From the NCBI RefSeq assembly GCF_004120195.1, contig NZ_SCHN01000009.1, positions 94,801 through 158,800 of the forward strand: a stretch of 64,000 nucleotides of DNA, in the 5' to 3' direction. Positions 62,500 through 64,000 of this stretch are shown one piece after another. Numbering within the stretch: the first letter of the stretch is position 1; each line of letters begins with the position of its first letter. The stretch is from Enterovibrio baiacu (GTDB taxonomy: Bacteria; Pseudomonadota; Gammaproteobacteria; Enterobacterales; Vibrionaceae). The notes beneath the pieces are model-generated. The model was not told the DNA's origin, searched no databases, and saw nothing but the letters and a program-made list of their open reading frames with translations. Made by a program: the position numbers and the translations under genes.

Positions 62500-62949
62500 T
62501 TATGCGTGGCTAGCGCCGTCGGGCAAAAGGTAGTGTTCAAGTTTTTTTGCCGTCTCCGCAGGGATTGCGCAACTTTTGCCATCGGTAAAGTCACAATACA
62601 CCACCAAGGCTTCACCGACAGCTACGCGACGCTGTTGTTGGTGACTGTGGATTTCATATTTCATGGTGTAGCGCTTTTCTTGAATGTCTTCGACCCATGA
62701 CACTGTGGTGATTTTATCGGGGTACACCAAAGGGGCGCGGAAATCACAGCGAGTAGAAGCAACGACAGGACCAATGTTATGGCGCTTTACGTACTCAAAA
62801 ACCTTCAGTTCTTCCAACATCACGACGCGAACGTCTTCAAAGTAGCGAAAATATACAGTGTTGTTGATGTGTTGTAGGGCATCCATGTCGTTCCACACCA
62901 GTGATTGCGTGTGTTGAAGCGGAAAGTGGTTGAAATTCTTGTCTGTCAC
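62500..62949 (-). CDS. hot-dog acyl-CoA thioesterase (YbgC-like)
   Basis: 149 aa. The hot-dog active-site stretch VWNDMDALQHINNTVYFRYFED places the catalytic Asp and the pair of Asn/His; the rest fits the 4-hydroxybenzoyl-CoA thioesterase family. It hydrolyses an acyl-CoA of unknown chain; a role in fatty-acid or aromatic metabolism is typical. Confidence 0.88.
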   Translation of the reverse strand: MTDKNFNHFPLQHTQSLVWNDMDALQHINNTVYFRYFEDVRVVMLEELKVFEYVKRHNIGPVVASTRCDFRAPLVYPDKITTVSWVEDIQEKRYTMKYEIHSHQQQRRVAVGEALVVYCDFTDGKSCAIPAETAKKLEHYLLPDGASHA

Positions 62950-63130
62950 GGTGCAATCCTTTTGCGTTCAGAGACATCGATTGGACACCGTTTCGTTGTG
63001 GCTGACAAGGTGCTCAGTTTTTTGAGCGCGGGGAATGTGACCTCTGCCATTGTGAAGGCAAAGGTGCGAGAAAAGAAGAAGAAGAAAAAGTTCAGAAAAA
63101 GAGGAACAGAGAGAACGAGCGAAGCGAACG

Positions 63131-63544
63131 TTAGAACTGCACTTTTCCACGCATAGATTTGGTTTTTCCACGCAGGGTTTTCCCATCCATCCGTTTACGT
63201 TGTGACGACTTAGAGGGCTTGGTGGCTCTACGCGCCTTTTGCACCACGCCAACGCTTTTGATCAGTGCTTGCAAACGCGCGAGGGCATCATCGCGGTTCT
63301 TTTCTTGCGTGCGATATTGTTGACCTTTGATCACAATGACACCGTCTTTGGTGATGCGGCTGTCTTTCAACGCCAGTAAACGTTCCTTGTAGAAATCAGG
63401 AAGTGATGAGGCATGAATGTCAAAGCGGAGGTGAACCGCAGAAGAAACCTTATTGACGTTTTGACCACCTGCACCTTGGGCGCGGATATAGGTGATTTCA
63501 ATCTCGTCATCTGACAAGGTCACGGTCTGAGAAATGTGAAGCAT
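63131..63544 (-). CDS. arfB: alternative ribosome-rescue factor ArfB (YaeJ)
   Basis: 137 aa. GGQ motif (residues 26-28 in RAQGAGGQNVNK) for peptidyl-tRNA hydrolysis, then the class-I release-factor-like core and a basic C-terminal tail (KSSQRKRMDGKTLRGKTKSMRGK) that enters the mRNA channel of stalled ribosomes. Normal length for the family. Confidence 0.93.
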   Translation of the reverse strand: MLHISQTVTLSDDEIEITYIRAQGAGGQNVNKVSSAVHLRFDIHASSLPDFYKERLLALKDSRITKDGVIVIKGQQYRTQEKNRDDALARLQALIKSVGVVQKARRATKPSKSSQRKRMDGKTLRGKTKSMRGKVQF

Positions 63545-63599
63545 TTTGCTGGGTGTCCTTTCTAAATCAAGGCAACACTATAGCGGAATGTGGCTGATT

Positions 63600-64000
63600 T
63601 TACGACGATGCTGATTCTGCCGTCGCGCCGCGCTGAATGTTTGCAATCACCAGCCCAGAGACGATAAACACGATGCCTATATAATGATAGGTTTCCATTC
63701 TCTCCCCTAGAAGCAACATGGAAAAGACCAAACCAAAGGCGGGAATAAGGTGCATGAATTGCCCGGTTGTTGCGGCCCCCATACGCATCAATGCCGTGTT
63801 CCAACACCAAAATGCGATGCCGGAAGCAAACACGCCCGTATACAGAGAAATCGCAATGCTTTGTGGAGAAATCGGCATGGTTTCATAGAACACAGATTCT
63901 GCAAGATAGAAGGGAAAAATCATTACCACACCAAGGCAAACGGTGTAGCCCAGAATCGGCAAGCCTTTAAGCATATCTGGCAGTTTCTGCACAAGCACGG
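63600..64000 (-). CDS. EamA/DMT-family transporter, 5' end beyond window
   Basis: Open to the right window edge, at least 133 codons of the C-terminal half. Three or four membrane spans with YTGVFASGIAFWCWNTALMRMGAATTGQFMHLIPAFGLVFSMLLLGERMETYHYIGIVFIVSGLVIA, the EamA pattern. It would export metabolites such as amino acids; the substrate is unknown. Confidence 0.88.
   Translation of the reverse strand, partial: VLVQKLPDMLKGLPILGYTVCLGVVMIFPFYLAESVFYETMPISPQSIAISLYTGVFASGIAFWCWNTALMRMGAATTGQFMHLIPAFGLVFSMLLLGERMETYHYIGIVFIVSGLVIANIQRGATAESASS

Overview
The window reads as a chromosome segment of a marine gammaproteobacterium, most likely a member of the Vibrionaceae (Grimontia/Enterovibrio-like; this placement is inference). 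Supporting signs are the family profile (DcuC, PepT, ModF-like, CreD, FetAB, ArfB, several c-di-GMP phosphodiesterases, a chemotaxis transducer), Shine-Dalgarno use, E. coli-type Zur-box architecture and a 19+19 bp palindromic intergenic repeat. I see no rRNA, tRNA, prophage, insertion sequence or CRISPR array.

Layout. 1-4.7 kb: a WGR-domain protein cut by the window edge, a small gene remnant, a 53-aa small protein, a YaaI-like periplasmic protein, a GNAT acetyltransferase. 4.1-11.1 kb: one long minus-strand operon for uptake and ring opening of 5-oxoproline (DUF1445 hydro-lyase/D-glutamate-cyclase-like, TRAP transporter PQM, 5-oxoprolinase PxpABC, an NTF2-like protein), with a DUF2235 hydrolase and a LysR regulator beyond it. 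14.1-19.3 kb: a peptide/nickel/opine-type ABC importer preceded by a small His-rich membrane/exported protein and a 33-bp perfect palindrome that contains a canonical Zur core. This is my main candidate for a little-described system: zinc or zinc-chelate import. 19.5-23.5 kb: a membrane protein, an AT-rich Asp-box lipoprotein that looks acquired, and CreD. 23.6-29.1 kb: twelve tandem octamers, an RND efflux pair and an AraC/GyrI regulator. 29.1-31.0 kb: a bufferin (copper-chelating RiPP) operon bufA-bufB-bufC. 31.6-35.0 kb: lipoprotein, DUF5519 protein and beta-barrel, with a divergent LysR regulator. 35.0-39.9 kb: a DEDDh exonuclease, a PTS-EIIC/EAL fusion and a receiver-EAL protein, the last two divergent across a 710-bp gap. 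39.9-48.3 kb: a ModF-like ATPase, PepT, DcuC, an RpiR regulator, an Asp/Glu racemase-family enzyme, a LysE exporter and a second GNAT paralogous to the first. 48.6-56.6 kb: a set of secreted or lipid-anchored proteins with domains best known from animal matrix proteins (three CHRD domains, C1q-like, two Spondin_N, a vWA lipoprotein) plus an ECF sigma factor and its probable anti-sigma. 56.9-64 kb: an amino-acid (cystine-type) ABC importer, a cysteine-cluster protein, a chemotaxis transducer, FetAB, a thioesterase, ArfB and the edge of an EamA exporter.

How the genes work together. Several units concern amino-acid and metal handling: D-glutamate/5-oxoproline use, peptide and aspartate/C4-dicarboxylate use, cystine-type uptake, zinc uptake under Zur, copper buffering by bufferin, and FetAB-type metal export. 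Other units concern envelope and surface remodelling. All identifications come from reading translated sequence and recalling family motifs; no database search was run.
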